Source: an uncultured Paraprevotella sp. (GTDB lineage Bacteria > Bacteroidota > Bacteroidia > Bacteroidales > Bacteroidaceae). From it: DNA of 64,000 nucleotides. Below are positions 34,524 to 43,995 of this stretch, piece after piece. The translations under genes were made by a program, and so were the position numbers. The stretch's first letter is position 1; every line of letters begins with the position of its first letter. Below the pieces are notes generated by a model, which was given only the letters and a program-made list of their open reading frames with translations, did no database searches and was not told where the DNA came from. The stretch is from NCBI GenBank assembly GCA_944320765.1, contig CALUIS010000005.1:86777-150776 (forward strand), given 5' to 3'.

Positions 34524-35645
34524 ATGTGGCATGTGGATTTCGTGAAGATCCTCATCGCCAATATATGTGTCTGTACTTCCTTGTACATGTTCTTTCCGGC
34601 ACTGCCGGGGGCGGGCTTGATGCCGGAGAGTGGCCTTGTGGGCGTGGGAGTGTCTGTCCTTGCTTTTTGCGCGGGGATGTGTCTTCCCGCCCCTTTTTGC
34701 AGTTATTGGCTGGACCGTTACCGCCGCAAGTCTGTGGCTTTGTGGGCCTTGTTCGGTCTGGTTGGCGTGACTTCCCTTTGGGGGGGCGGGCTTTCCGGAT
34801 GGGAGGTTTATGGGGTGAGGCTGGCGCAAGGTGCTTTTTATGGCATGTTCCAGATCGCGGTGGGTAGCACCTTGTTGTTGGATTTGTCCGACACGCGCCG
34901 ACGGACCGAGGCTGCCCATGTGTATTATTGGTTCACGCGTTTTGCCTTGGTGCTGGGCTTGTCGGCCGGCTGGATTCTTTCTGTCTATTATGGCCCGCGT
35001 CTTTTTGCGGGAGTGGCTGTGGGGCTTCTTTTGTGTGCGGGCGTTTTCTTGTGGGCGGTCCGTGTGCCTTTCCGTGCCCCGTTGGAGCCTTCGTGGTGTA
35101 CGCTCGACCGTTTCTGGCTTCCCCGTGGATTCCGCATCTTCCTGCCGTTGTGCGGAGTCTGTCTGGCGGCGGGCATGATGATGGCCCGCTATCGCGAGGT
35201 GGATTTTTACTTGTTCCTTGCGGTAGGTTTTTGGTTGGCGTTGGGCCTGCACCGTTCGCTGTTGCGGGACCGTTTGCAGGGTGAAATCCTTTTGGGGTAT
35301 GTCTGCCTGGCCGGAGCTGCCTTATGGTCGTGGCTTCAGGACGGGACGGGCGGGGGATACTGGAGTACGGCCATGCTTTTAGGGTGCGGTCTGGGTTTTG
35401 TGACAAGCCGCTATCTGCTTTCCTACATCCGTATCTGCGAGCATTGCGAGCGGGGGACAGCCCAGACCTCTTATCTGTTGGGCTGGGACATGGGCTTGTG
35501 GGCCGGCTATGCCGGGGCTTCCGCCCTGTGGGGGCAAGGGGATGGCGGCGACACCTATTATATTATAGGGGGATTGTTCCTCGTCACGGGGCTTTTCCAT
35601 GGCGTGGCGGTCCGGCCTTGGTATGCGCGGAACAAGCGCAAGTGA
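34524..35645 (+). CDS. MFS-like membrane transporter
   Basis: 373 aa with about 11-12 hydrophobic segments and a short basic C-terminus (YARNKRK). The loop after the second segment contains WLDRYRRKSVAL, which matches the MFS motif A region (GxxxDRxGRR) in a loose form. The closest resemblance is to sugar or drug MFS carriers, but the substrate is not readable. A GTG at 34494 is in frame; ATG 34524 (MWHVDFVK) is preferred because it starts just before the first helix. Codon use is richer in T than in panB. The preceding gene ends 34 bp upstream, so panB and this gene may share a transcript. Confidence 0.7.
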   Translation: MWHVDFVKILIANICVCTSLYMFFPALPGAGLMPESGLVGVGVSVLAFCAGMCLPAPFCSYWLDRYRRKSVALWALFGLVGVTSLWGGGLSGWEVYGVRLAQGAFYGMFQIAVGSTLLLDLSDTRRRTEAAHVYYWFTRFALVLGLSAGWILSVYYGPRLFAGVAVGLLLCAGVFLWAVRVPFRAPLEPSWCTLDRFWLPRGFRIFLPLCGVCLAAGMMMARYREVDFYLFLAVGFWLALGLHRSLLRDRLQGEILLGYVCLAGAALWSWLQDGTGGGYWSTAMLLGCGLGFVTSRYLLSYIRICEHCERGTAQTSYLLGWDMGLWAGYAGASALWGQGDGGDTYYIIGGLFLVTGLFHGVAVRPWYARNKRK

Positions 35646-35674
35646 ACCGGTGCGGGGTTTAGCTAATTTTATTG

Positions 35675-35720
35675 AAACGTCCATGTTCGGGACGGAGGCT
35701 TGAAACCAAAAACATGTTCT
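35675..35720. other. Structured motif before the FAS1/SusCD locus
   Basis: CGTCC at 35678-35682 can pair with GGACG at 35690-35694. CATGTTC occurs at 35682-35688 and again at 35713-35719, the second time inside the palindrome AACATGTT. It lies between the MFS-like gene and the promoter at 35777. Role unknown. Confidence 0.35.
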
Positions 35721-35776
35721 ACAACATATTTCCGATTTTAGTTTAAATTTTATTATGCGTTTTTACAGAAATGTCA

Positions 35777-35784
35777 TACCTTTG
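35777..35784 (+). promoter_or_regulatory. -7 box for the FAS1/SusCD locus
   Basis: TACCTTTG, an exact TAnnTTTG, is the only such box in the 400 bp before the first lipoprotein gene. A -33 TTTG is not obvious. Transcription would start near 35791, 52 nt before the small leader ORF and about 260 nt before the first lipoprotein ATG. Confidence 0.5.
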
Positions 35785-35842
35785 AATAATCAAATGGGGT
35801 GCGGAATGCCCTGATTTTAAAAAATGTTGAATAATTAACCTA

Positions 35843-35998
35843 ATGGAATGTGAAGCGTGTGATAATACCATGCACAAGTTCAGTACTTTGAGGAGGAGCG
35901 TGCAAGAGAGGTTGAAAAGGCAGCGGGTTGGTGCGGACGCGTTGTTAGTCAACTCTTTGCCGAGAGACGGGGACGGTATGCTGAAGAGTGGGATTTGA
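35843..35998 (+). CDS. Possible 51-residue leader ORF
   Basis: ATG 35843 to TGA 35998, 51 aa, starting MECEACDN and rich in Arg/Lys and Leu (TLRRSVQERLKRQR). It has the same 15-base upstream context, ATTAACCTAATGGAA, as the first lipoprotein gene (35834-35848 and 36037-36051). It has no signal peptide and no recognised family. It lies between the locus promoter and the first large gene, so it may be a leader peptide or a small regulatory protein. Confidence 0.35.
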   Translation: MECEACDNTMHKFSTLRRSVQERLKRQRVGADALLVNSLPRDGDGMLKSGI

Positions 35999-36053
35999 TT
36001 TGAGATATATGAGAGAAAAAAGAAATCTATTAAAATATTAACCTAATGGAAAT

Positions 36054-38870
36054 ATGAAAGGCAGTAACATTAAAAGTAAAATGGGTCGTTTTACGTTTTC
36101 CGCATGTGCGCTGTTCTTGGCCAGCGGGATGTTCGTCGCCTGTGAGGACGAGTTGCTTACCGGCACGCCCTCTTGGTTGGGCAGCAGCATCTATGACGAG
36201 TTGGCGAAGCGTGGGAATTTCCAGACGACATTGAGACTGATCAATGACCCGGAAGTGTCCACGTTGAACTCGGACGGCCAGACGGAATACCGCCGAATGT
36301 TGGGGCTGACGGGAAGCAAGACGCTTTTCGTGGCGAACGACGAGGCGTATGCCCGGTTCTTCGAGAACAACAGCTGGGGGGCGAGGAGTTATGACGATTT
36401 GACACAATCCCAGAAGCGCACGTTGTTCAAGTCTTCTATGGTTAACAGCGCTTATCTGATTGAGCTGATGTCCAGCCAAAGTAATAATTCGGAGGACCCG
36501 GAGGAAGGAAGCGTCATCCGGCGCAGCACGGAGCTTTCCCTGTTCGACAGCATCCCGCAGCTTCACGCGGAGGACATGCCGGACAACAAGTATTGGAAGT
36601 ACTATCGTTCAAAGTATGCGGACGGAAGCAAGGCCGGAATGCTGGTGATGTGCGACAACACGGTGTCCCCGATGGTGCATTTCCTTTCGGAATACATGGC
36701 GAACAAGCAGATTACGGACGACGACTTGTCTTTCCTGACCAACGGGGCGTGCAACAGCACGGCGGAGTCCTACATCAACGGACAGCGTCTGACGGAGCGT
36801 GACATCACGTGCCAGAACGGCTATGTCCAGGTGGTGGAGAACGTGATGGACCCGTTGACGAACATGGCGGAGGTCATCCGCAATGACGAGGACCTCTCCA
36901 TCTTCAACAGCTTCCTGGACCGTTTCTGCGTGCCGGTGTTCGATGAAGGTACGACGAACTCCTACAACCAATACAGTTCGGGCGAGGTGGATTCCGTTTT
37001 CGTCTGGCGTTATTTCAACGACGGATTGGGCTATGCAGACGGTATTAATGGTGTCAATAACTCGTTTGTGTCATACCGGAACGAGAACCCGGAGGATTTG
37101 CTTCCTTACGATCCGGGATGGAACCAGTATGTGAATGCCGCCGGAGGTATGTCTTCCTATCAGGGTGACATGGCTGTCATCATTGCTCCTACGAACGATG
37201 CTTTCAACAAGTATTTCCAGTCGGGCGGCGGTGCCACGTTGCTGGACCGTTACAAGGAAATTGACAGCATTCCCGACAACATCATCATCGACATGATGGA
37301 CAACTTCATGAAATATTCGCTGGTGGCGACGGTGCCGAGCAAGTTCTCCACAGTGACCAATACCGCGCAGATGGACATGGGGCTCAAGAAGGAGAAGTTC
37401 GACGAGTGCATCATGGCCAACAACGGTGTGGTATATAAGGCCAACGAGGTGTTCCCCGTGCCGGAGTACCAGTCGGTGTCTTTCCCCGCTTCGTTGGATG
37501 ACAGCATCCGCATCATGCGCATGATGATTGACGACGGGCAGTACGGGTTGAACTACAAGGCCTACCTGAACTCCATGGAGAGTGAGTACATCCTGATTCT
37601 TCCGAGCGATGCGGCATTGCGCAACTATGTGGATCCGGTGGACTTCGGGAAGAACCGCAAGACGGTGGCCCGCTTCTATTATGACGACCGGACCACCTAC
37701 ACCGGTTGCCGCGTGCGCGCGAACCTTTATGTAGGGCGGCAGGATGCCGATGGCAGCTGGGTGGCCGACCTGAGCCAGCCGATTTCATGGGACAGCTATG
37801 AATACGGCGAGACGGAGTATGTGCAGAACCGCTTGAAGGATGTGTTGGAAAACTCCATCTATGTGCGGGACCGTGCGCTGAGTTCGGTCAGCGGACAGAA
37901 CGTGTGGGTTTCCAAGGGCGGATGCCCCATCATCCTGGAAGGTTCGGGCGAAGGTGTCAAGATCCGGACGGCTTACCGCAAGGAACTGGCCGGAGAGGGC
38001 AACTCCATACCGGACAGCTACGTCTTTGGCGTACGTGTCGAGGACGGTTATTACGATATGGGACCCAACCCGGGAGGAAACGGCGAGACCTACATTGTGG
38101 ACAAGGAGCCGGTGATGCCGGCCACGAAGTCCGTGACTACCGTATTGGCCGGACTGGGTGCGGAATATCAGGAATTCAGGAACTTGCTGACACACAGCAC
38201 GCTGGTTTCCGAATTGTATGACTACGGCGCACCGGACGAGGATACCGGAATCCGTGATGCCAAGACCGTGTCCAACGACACGACCATCAACATCATGGAG
38301 AACTTCAACTACACCATCTATGTGCCTCCTACAGCGGAGATTAACAAACTGTATGCCGCAGGCTTGCTGCCGGACTGGCGGGACATTGTCAGCCTCAATG
38401 CGCAGCTGGCTTCCGCTTCCGGGGCCGACCGGGAGAAACTGCAGGCACAGATTACGGCCAAGACCGACTCGATTGACAATTTCATCCGCTACCACGTCCA
38501 GAACAATGCCATCTACTTGAACCGTCCTTCCCAGACGGGCGGCACGTTCGAGACCTCTTACATGCCGACGAACCGGTTCTCCACGTTGGCTGTGGACTAT
38601 ACGGGGAACGGCATCAGCGTGACTTGCCGCGACGGCGTGGGTACTGCGATTAAGGATGCGGCGGGCGAGAATCTGGTACGCCACGTGACGGAGGGCAACC
38701 ATTTTGCCCGTGAGTATCACTTCCGTGCACCGAATAACGCTGTGGTCGCTACCTTGGACGATGCCCGTGTGCTTTACAACTCGTCCACGGCGGTAATCCA
38801 CCTGTTGGACAAGCCCTTGCTTTATTCCCAGGACTTGTCGGACAAGTACAGCGAGCGGATAGGTAATTAA
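36054..38870 (+). CDS. Fasciclin (FAS1) domain surface lipoprotein, four repeats
   Basis: 938 aa. The signal peptide ends in lipobox FVAC with Cys30, followed by EDE, an acidic start that in Bacteroides marks export to the cell surface. The mature part shows four FAS1-like repeats of about 200-230 residues. Their C-terminal H2-like ends are visible as GYVQVVENVMDP (about 260), NNGVVYKANEVFP (about 465), ETYIVDKEPVMP (about 690) and TAVIHLLDKPLL (about 920). FAS1 domains mediate binding to proteins, glycans or surfaces. First large gene of the locus, 19 bp before the first SusC gene. Ligand unknown. Confidence 0.8.
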   Translation: MKGSNIKSKMGRFTFSACALFLASGMFVACEDELLTGTPSWLGSSIYDELAKRGNFQTTLRLINDPEVSTLNSDGQTEYRRMLGLTGSKTLFVANDEAYARFFENNSWGARSYDDLTQSQKRTLFKSSMVNSAYLIELMSSQSNNSEDPEEGSVIRRSTELSLFDSIPQLHAEDMPDNKYWKYYRSKYADGSKAGMLVMCDNTVSPMVHFLSEYMANKQITDDDLSFLTNGACNSTAESYINGQRLTERDITCQNGYVQVVENVMDPLTNMAEVIRNDEDLSIFNSFLDRFCVPVFDEGTTNSYNQYSSGEVDSVFVWRYFNDGLGYADGINGVNNSFVSYRNENPEDLLPYDPGWNQYVNAAGGMSSYQGDMAVIIAPTNDAFNKYFQSGGGATLLDRYKEIDSIPDNIIIDMMDNFMKYSLVATVPSKFSTVTNTAQMDMGLKKEKFDECIMANNGVVYKANEVFPVPEYQSVSFPASLDDSIRIMRMMIDDGQYGLNYKAYLNSMESEYILILPSDAALRNYVDPVDFGKNRKTVARFYYDDRTTYTGCRVRANLYVGRQDADGSWVADLSQPISWDSYEYGETEYVQNRLKDVLENSIYVRDRALSSVSGQNVWVSKGGCPIILEGSGEGVKIRTAYRKELAGEGNSIPDSYVFGVRVEDGYYDMGPNPGGNGETYIVDKEPVMPATKSVTTVLAGLGAEYQEFRNLLTHSTLVSELYDYGAPDEDTGIRDAKTVSNDTTINIMENFNYTIYVPPTAEINKLYAAGLLPDWRDIVSLNAQLASASGADREKLQAQITAKTDSIDNFIRYHVQNNAIYLNRPSQTGGTFETSYMPTNRFSTLAVDYTGNGISVTCRDGVGTAIKDAAGENLVRHVTEGNHFAREYHFRAPNNAVVATLDDARVLYNSSTAVIHLLDKPLLYSQDLSDKYSERIGN

Positions 38871-38888
38871 CCTTAAAGAGAACAGAAG

Positions 38889-41800
38889 ATGAAAAATTTG
38901 AAATATTATATATTGGTATGCTGCCTGGCACTTGCTTCGGCAGTGAGTGCGCAGGGGATTTCGAGCGTGAGCGGTACGGTGTCCGATACGTTCGGCCCTG
39001 TCGTGGGAGCGGCTGTCGTCGAGGTGGACGAGTCGAACCGTAACATTTCGGCCACGGTGACCGACTTCAACGGTAACTTTACGTTGAAAATCAAGAATCC
39101 CAAGAACAAGCTGAAGTTCAGCTATGTGGGCTTGAAGCCTCAAGTGCTTCCTATTAATAAGAGAGTGTACAATATCATGCTGGAAGACGCAATGGTGCTG
39201 AAGACGGTGGAGGTCAAGGCCAAGAAGCGAGTGCAGTCTTCCGGTCTGTCCATCCCCGAACGTGAGGTTTCTTTCGCTTCCCAGACCATCAGTGCCAAGG
39301 AGTTCGAAGGTTTGGGCATCACTTCGGTGGACGAGGCACTGCAGGGACGTATCGCCGGTCTGGATATCGTGATGAATTCCGGTAACTTGGGTTCGGGTAC
39401 GACCATGCGTCTGCGTGGTGTGACCTCTATTTCCACTTTGACCAGCTCCGACCCGTTGATTGTGGTGAACGGTGACGTGTGGAACGTGGACCAGTCCGAT
39501 TTTGATGTGCAGAACGCCACGGACGAGTCTTTCGCCCAGTTGCTGAACGTCAATCCCGAGGACATCGAGAGCATCAGCGTGCTGAAGGATGCCGCCGCTA
39601 CGGCCATCTGGGGTTCGCAGGGTGCCAACGGTGTGATTGAAATCAAGACCAAGCGTGGCCAGCGTGGTGCGCCGAAACTGACTTATTCGTTCCGCCTGAC
39701 GGCCAACTACCAGCCGGACGGTGTGGACTTGTTGACGGGTGACCAGTACACCATGTTGCTGAAGGAATCTTATTTTAACCCGACGTTGAGCGACCAGGCC
39801 GCCCTTATTCCGGAAATCAGCTACTATACGGACAAGCGTGACTTCTCCGAGTGGCAGATGTTCAACAACAACACGGACTGGGTGGACGAGGTCAAGCAAA
39901 TCGGTTGGCGGCAGAACCACTTCCTTTCCATCACCGGCGGTGGTGAGAAGGCCACGTTCCGTATCTCCGGCGGTTACGACCATGAGACCGGCTCCATCAT
40001 CGAGCAGCAGTTGGACCGTTTCACGACGCGTATGATGTTGGACTACTATGTGAGCGACCGTATCAAGGTCGTCACGGACTTCTCCCTGACTTACACTGAC
40101 AACAAGCGCAACTATGACGACTTGCTGAACATCGCCTACAAGAAGATGCCGAACCTCGCCATCTACGAGGAGGACGAGCAGGGCAATTCCTTGGGCCGGT
40201 ATTACGAGATGTTGCAGGCCGGGAACGACAACCCGCTGAACGACCAGCGCGGTCTGGTCAACCCGATTGCCAGTGCCAAGTATGCCAAGAACGATTATGT
40301 CACTTATGCCATCGACCCGAAGCTGGAGTTGCAGTACGACTTCCTGGGCATTGATGCCACCAAGCACCGTCTGACTTATAACGGTAAGGTGGTGATGAAC
40401 GTGTTCAACGCCTACGAGGACCGTTATTATCCCCGTGACTTGTCCACGCAGGACTGGAATGCCGGCGGTGTAAGCTCGGCATCGAGCTACAGCTCCAAGA
40501 GTCTGGCGTTCACCACGACCCATACGCTGACTTTCGTCCCCCACTTCCTGAACGAGGACCATTCTTTCATGACGATGGGACGCTTCCAGCTGGTGTCCGG
40601 ATCTTCGAGCGACCAGCGTACGGATGTGGCGGGACTTCCGTCCGGCATCGAGGCCCCGAGTGCGGGTAACATCAACCCGGGCATGTCCAGCAACTTCAAC
40701 CGTTGGAGGAGCTTGTACTATACCTTCTCTGCCCACTATGCCTATAAGGAGAAATACATCATGGACGTGTCCGCCCGTGTGGACGGTACGACGAAGTTCG
40801 GCCCGAGCAAGCGTTGGGGCGTGTTCCCCGCAGTTTCCGGCCGTTGGAACATCATCGACGAGCCTTGGATGGAGCCGGCCCGCAAGTGGTTGTCCATGCT
40901 GTCTTTCCGTCCGGGTTGGGGTATGACGGGTAACCAGCCGACGCAGGATTACCTGTACATCAACCAGTATGTAGCGGCCAACAATTACTTGGGACAGTCC
41001 AGCATGGCACCGAGCAACCTGAAGATGAACACCCTGCAGTGGGAGAAGAAGTACACTTGGAACGTAGGTTTCGACTTGGGCTTCTGGAACGACCGCATCA
41101 CGTTCGACCTGAACTGGTACAAGCAGACCACGAAGGACATGTTGATGGCCAACGTGCGAGTGCCGAGCATCTCCGGTTTCACCGCATACGCTTACCGCAA
41201 CGCCGGCGACATGGAGAACAAGGGCTTCGAGTTCAACATCAACACGAACAAGCTGGTGCAGAAGGGCAAATTCTCCATGGACGTGAACGTGACGTTCGCC
41301 AACAACAAGAACGTCATCACCCGCATGGACCCGCTGATTCTGGAGACCCTGAACAACGACTGGAAAGCGGAGAACCGTTTCCTGTTGCAGCGCGTGCAGG
41401 TGGACAACCCGTTCGGTGCCATCTACGGCTTCCGCAGCAAGGGCGTGTACCAATATAACTATGAGACTTTCGCCGACATGAGCCAGGAGGAGCAGGAGCA
41501 GTTCCTCGCTTCCGGTAAGACGGCCCCGGTGGTGCTCAACGCCAACGGAGAGATTGTCCGCGACCTCCGAGGCGACCCGCTCCAGATGAAGTTCAACTAT
41601 TCGACCACCAATGATGGTTACGACTTCAAGGGCGGCGATGCCATCTATGAGGATGTGAACCACGACGGTAACATCAACCAGTTGGATATCGTCTACCTCG
41701 GCAACTCGTTGCCGAAGCTGACCGGTGGTTTCGGTTTCAAGTTCTACTATGGGCAATGGTCTTTGAACGCCCAGTTCAACTACCGTATAGACTATGACAT

Positions 41801-42212
41801 CGTGAACCTGGCCCGTCTGGACATGGAGAGCATGAACAGTAACAACAACCAGAGCCAGGCCGTGAACTACCGCTGGCGTAAGGAAGGGGACATCACGACC
41901 ATACCGCGTGCCTTGAACTCCTCTTTCAAGATCGCCAACTACAACACTTTGATCAGCGACCGTTTCATCGAGGATGGTACGTTCCTCCGCCTGAACTACC
42001 TGCAGCTTTCCTACAGCCTGCCGCAGAGCAAGGCGAAGAAGATCGGCTTGTCCGGCTTGCGGTTCTACGTGAGCGCGAACAACCTGTTCTGCCTGACGAA
42101 GTATTCGGGTGTAGACCCCGAGTTGGGATACGGTGGTTACAGCGTGACCCAGGACAACGCGCAGACTCCGCGCGCCAAGTCTTACACTTTGGGTATTACA
42201 ATCGATTTCTAA
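38889..42212 (+). CDS. SusC/RagA-type TonB-dependent outer-membrane transporter 1
   Basis: 1107 aa. Signal peptide (cleavage after AVSAQ-type site near residue 22), a carboxypeptidase-D-like N-terminal domain (about 28-105, SGTVSDTFGPVVGAAV), a plug with the typical SusC motif LKDAAATAIWGSQGANGVIEIKTK (in part; about 235-255) and a C-terminal beta-barrel ending in aromatic F (TIDF). No STN signalling domain is present, so it is not a classical anti-sigma-linked transducer. Partner of the SusD-like gene 20 bp downstream. The imported ligand is unknown. Confidence 0.93.
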   Translation: MKNLKYYILVCCLALASAVSAQGISSVSGTVSDTFGPVVGAAVVEVDESNRNISATVTDFNGNFTLKIKNPKNKLKFSYVGLKPQVLPINKRVYNIMLEDAMVLKTVEVKAKKRVQSSGLSIPEREVSFASQTISAKEFEGLGITSVDEALQGRIAGLDIVMNSGNLGSGTTMRLRGVTSISTLTSSDPLIVVNGDVWNVDQSDFDVQNATDESFAQLLNVNPEDIESISVLKDAAATAIWGSQGANGVIEIKTKRGQRGAPKLTYSFRLTANYQPDGVDLLTGDQYTMLLKESYFNPTLSDQAALIPEISYYTDKRDFSEWQMFNNNTDWVDEVKQIGWRQNHFLSITGGGEKATFRISGGYDHETGSIIEQQLDRFTTRMMLDYYVSDRIKVVTDFSLTYTDNKRNYDDLLNIAYKKMPNLAIYEEDEQGNSLGRYYEMLQAGNDNPLNDQRGLVNPIASAKYAKNDYVTYAIDPKLELQYDFLGIDATKHRLTYNGKVVMNVFNAYEDRYYPRDLSTQDWNAGGVSSASSYSSKSLAFTTTHTLTFVPHFLNEDHSFMTMGRFQLVSGSSSDQRTDVAGLPSGIEAPSAGNINPGMSSNFNRWRSLYYTFSAHYAYKEKYIMDVSARVDGTTKFGPSKRWGVFPAVSGRWNIIDEPWMEPARKWLSMLSFRPGWGMTGNQPTQDYLYINQYVAANNYLGQSSMAPSNLKMNTLQWEKKYTWNVGFDLGFWNDRITFDLNWYKQTTKDMLMANVRVPSISGFTAYAYRNAGDMENKGFEFNINTNKLVQKGKFSMDVNVTFANNKNVITRMDPLILETLNNDWKAENRFLLQRVQVDNPFGAIYGFRSKGVYQYNYETFADMSQEEQEQFLASGKTAPVVLNANGEIVRDLRGDPLQMKFNYSTTNDGYDFKGGDAIYEDVNHDGNINQLDIVYLGNSLPKLTGGFGFKFYYGQWSLNAQFNYRIDYDIVNLARLDMESMNSNNNQSQAVNYRWRKEGDITTIPRALNSSFKIANYNTLISDRFIEDGTFLRLNYLQLSYSLPQSKAKKIGLSGLRFYVSANNLFCLTKYSGVDPELGYGGYSVTQDNAQTPRAKSYTLGITIDF

Positions 42213-42231
42213 CGGATAATACTATGATGAT

Positions 42232-43983
42232 ATGAAGAATATAGGATTAAAATCAGCTATAGTGGCCTTGGCGGGGATGTCCTTTGCCTCATGCGGGGAT
42301 TTCTTGGAAATCTATCCCCTGACCATGGTGTATGAAGACAACTACTGGAACGAGAAGGCTGACGTGGACCAGATTGTCACCGGCTGCTACACCCGTATGC
42401 AGGACAATGACTTCCTCCGGCGGGTGTTCATCTGGGGCGAGGTGCGTTCCGACAATATCGGCGGGGGAAGCAATTCCAAGTATTTCTACAAAGAATGGGA
42501 TGAGGGCAAAATCATAGACGAGGACATCCTCTCCACCAACAAGTACACCGACTGGTCGCCCTTCTATTCCGTCATTGACCGTTGCAACCTGGTCATCGAG
42601 CGGGCGCCCCAGGTGGCGGAAGTGGACCCCAGCTACCTGGCCAGCGACGTGCAGGCCACGATTGCCGAGGTGACGGCCATCCGCGCGTTGTGCTACTTCT
42701 ATCTGGTGCGGACGTTCAAGGACGTGCCGTATTACACCCATGCCATCACCAACGACGAGCAGCCTTTGAACCTGCCCGTTACCGATGGGGACGAGGTGGT
42801 GCGCAACCTGATCCAAGACCTGCAGAACGTGCTTCCCAACGCGCTGACCGCCTGGCCTTCCGTGAACGGGGAGGACAAGAGCTACGCCCGCATCACGCAG
42901 GATGCCATCCGGGCCATGCTGGCCGACATGTCCTTGTGGATCGGGGATTATGCCGCCGCCGACCGCTGGGCGCAGCAGGTGATTGACAACAAGATGGAGT
43001 ATTTCGAGAAGAACTATTCCACGAACTACCTGACGGACGGTTACCCCTTGGTGCCGGACGGGGGGCAGGGGATGCTGCAGCGGGGTGCCGGCTATAAGCT
43101 GAACTTCTATGGCGATGGCGGCGGCCCGGAGAGCATCTTCGAGCTGGAGTTCACGAGCGATGCCAATGACAACGAAAAGGGCAATACGATGGTGACCGAT
43201 TTGTACTACCGCTTCTATGAGGAGAAAGACTTGCCCACGGGATGCGGCACGTATGCGCCTGCCATCGCGCTTTGGACGGAGTGGTCATCCCCTCAGCTCT
43301 TCAAACCTGTGACCGGATCGACTTCGAACGACATACGGCGGTGGTCCATCGCGGTGAATGCCGTCTCGAACACGACGGCGGCCTACATGGCCAAATACGC
43401 CGTCTCTGACATGTCGACTAATATGAATGCCTCGACATTCAGTCTGACGTATTTCGAGCAGGGCGGACGCAACTGGGCGAAGAACGATGCCAATTGGATT
43501 TTCTACCGGGTGAGCGACATGATGCTCATCAAGGCGGAGGCCTTGCTCTACATGGCCGGGGACGACCTGACCGACGAGCGGAACGACAGCCTGGTCCATG
43601 CGGCCTACGACCTTATCGCGGCCGTTTCTCACCGTTCGGCGACCGGTGGTATCGACAATTATGGTTCGGGCAGTGCGGCCTCAAGATCCAGTCTGATTAA
43701 TTTCTTGTTCGACGAACGCCGCCGCGAGTTCCTCTTCGAAGGCAAGCGCTGGTTCGACTTGGTGCGCCGCAGCCGTCATGACGGCAACAACACGGAGTAC
43801 CTGATACAGCAGGTGAGCGTCAAGCACTCCGAGTCTGCCAGCACCGTTACGGGCAAGCTCCGCAACTATATGGCCATGTACTGGCCGTACAACTACGACG
43901 AGGTGCGCGTGAACGAGAACCTGCACCAGAACCCGGCCTATCCTGAATCGGACGACTCTTCATATGAATCCACTACCAATTAA
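42232..43983 (+). CDS. SusD/RagB-type surface lipoprotein 1
   Basis: 583 aa, lipobox FASC with Cys21. Mature protein starts with the SusD-like segment GDFLEIYPLTMVYEDNYW, has the TPR-like helical core (around 95-230, e.g. AEVTAIRALCYFYLVRTFKDVPYY) and the family signature RRREFLFEGKRWFDLVRRSR (about 500). It acts as the lid and ligand-binding partner of the adjacent SusC transporter. Followed 12 bp later by the second FAS1 lipoprotein. Confidence 0.92.
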   Translation: MKNIGLKSAIVALAGMSFASCGDFLEIYPLTMVYEDNYWNEKADVDQIVTGCYTRMQDNDFLRRVFIWGEVRSDNIGGGSNSKYFYKEWDEGKIIDEDILSTNKYTDWSPFYSVIDRCNLVIERAPQVAEVDPSYLASDVQATIAEVTAIRALCYFYLVRTFKDVPYYTHAITNDEQPLNLPVTDGDEVVRNLIQDLQNVLPNALTAWPSVNGEDKSYARITQDAIRAMLADMSLWIGDYAAADRWAQQVIDNKMEYFEKNYSTNYLTDGYPLVPDGGQGMLQRGAGYKLNFYGDGGGPESIFELEFTSDANDNEKGNTMVTDLYYRFYEEKDLPTGCGTYAPAIALWTEWSSPQLFKPVTGSTSNDIRRWSIAVNAVSNTTAAYMAKYAVSDMSTNMNASTFSLTYFEQGGRNWAKNDANWIFYRVSDMMLIKAEALLYMAGDDLTDERNDSLVHAAYDLIAAVSHRSATGGIDNYGSGSAASRSSLINFLFDERRREFLFEGKRWFDLVRRSRHDGNNTEYLIQQVSVKHSESASTVTGKLRNYMAMYWPYNYDEVRVNENLHQNPAYPESDDSSYESTTN

Positions 43984-43995
43984 TGTATAAAGTTT

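Noticed and set aside
37785..41756. 1323-codon open frame on the minus strand across the first FAS1 gene and SusC 1
   Set aside because: It runs opposite to two clearly coding genes and across the gap between them. It is rich in Val/His/Arg/Leu, as expected from the mirror of G/C-ending codons, and has no promoter or family.
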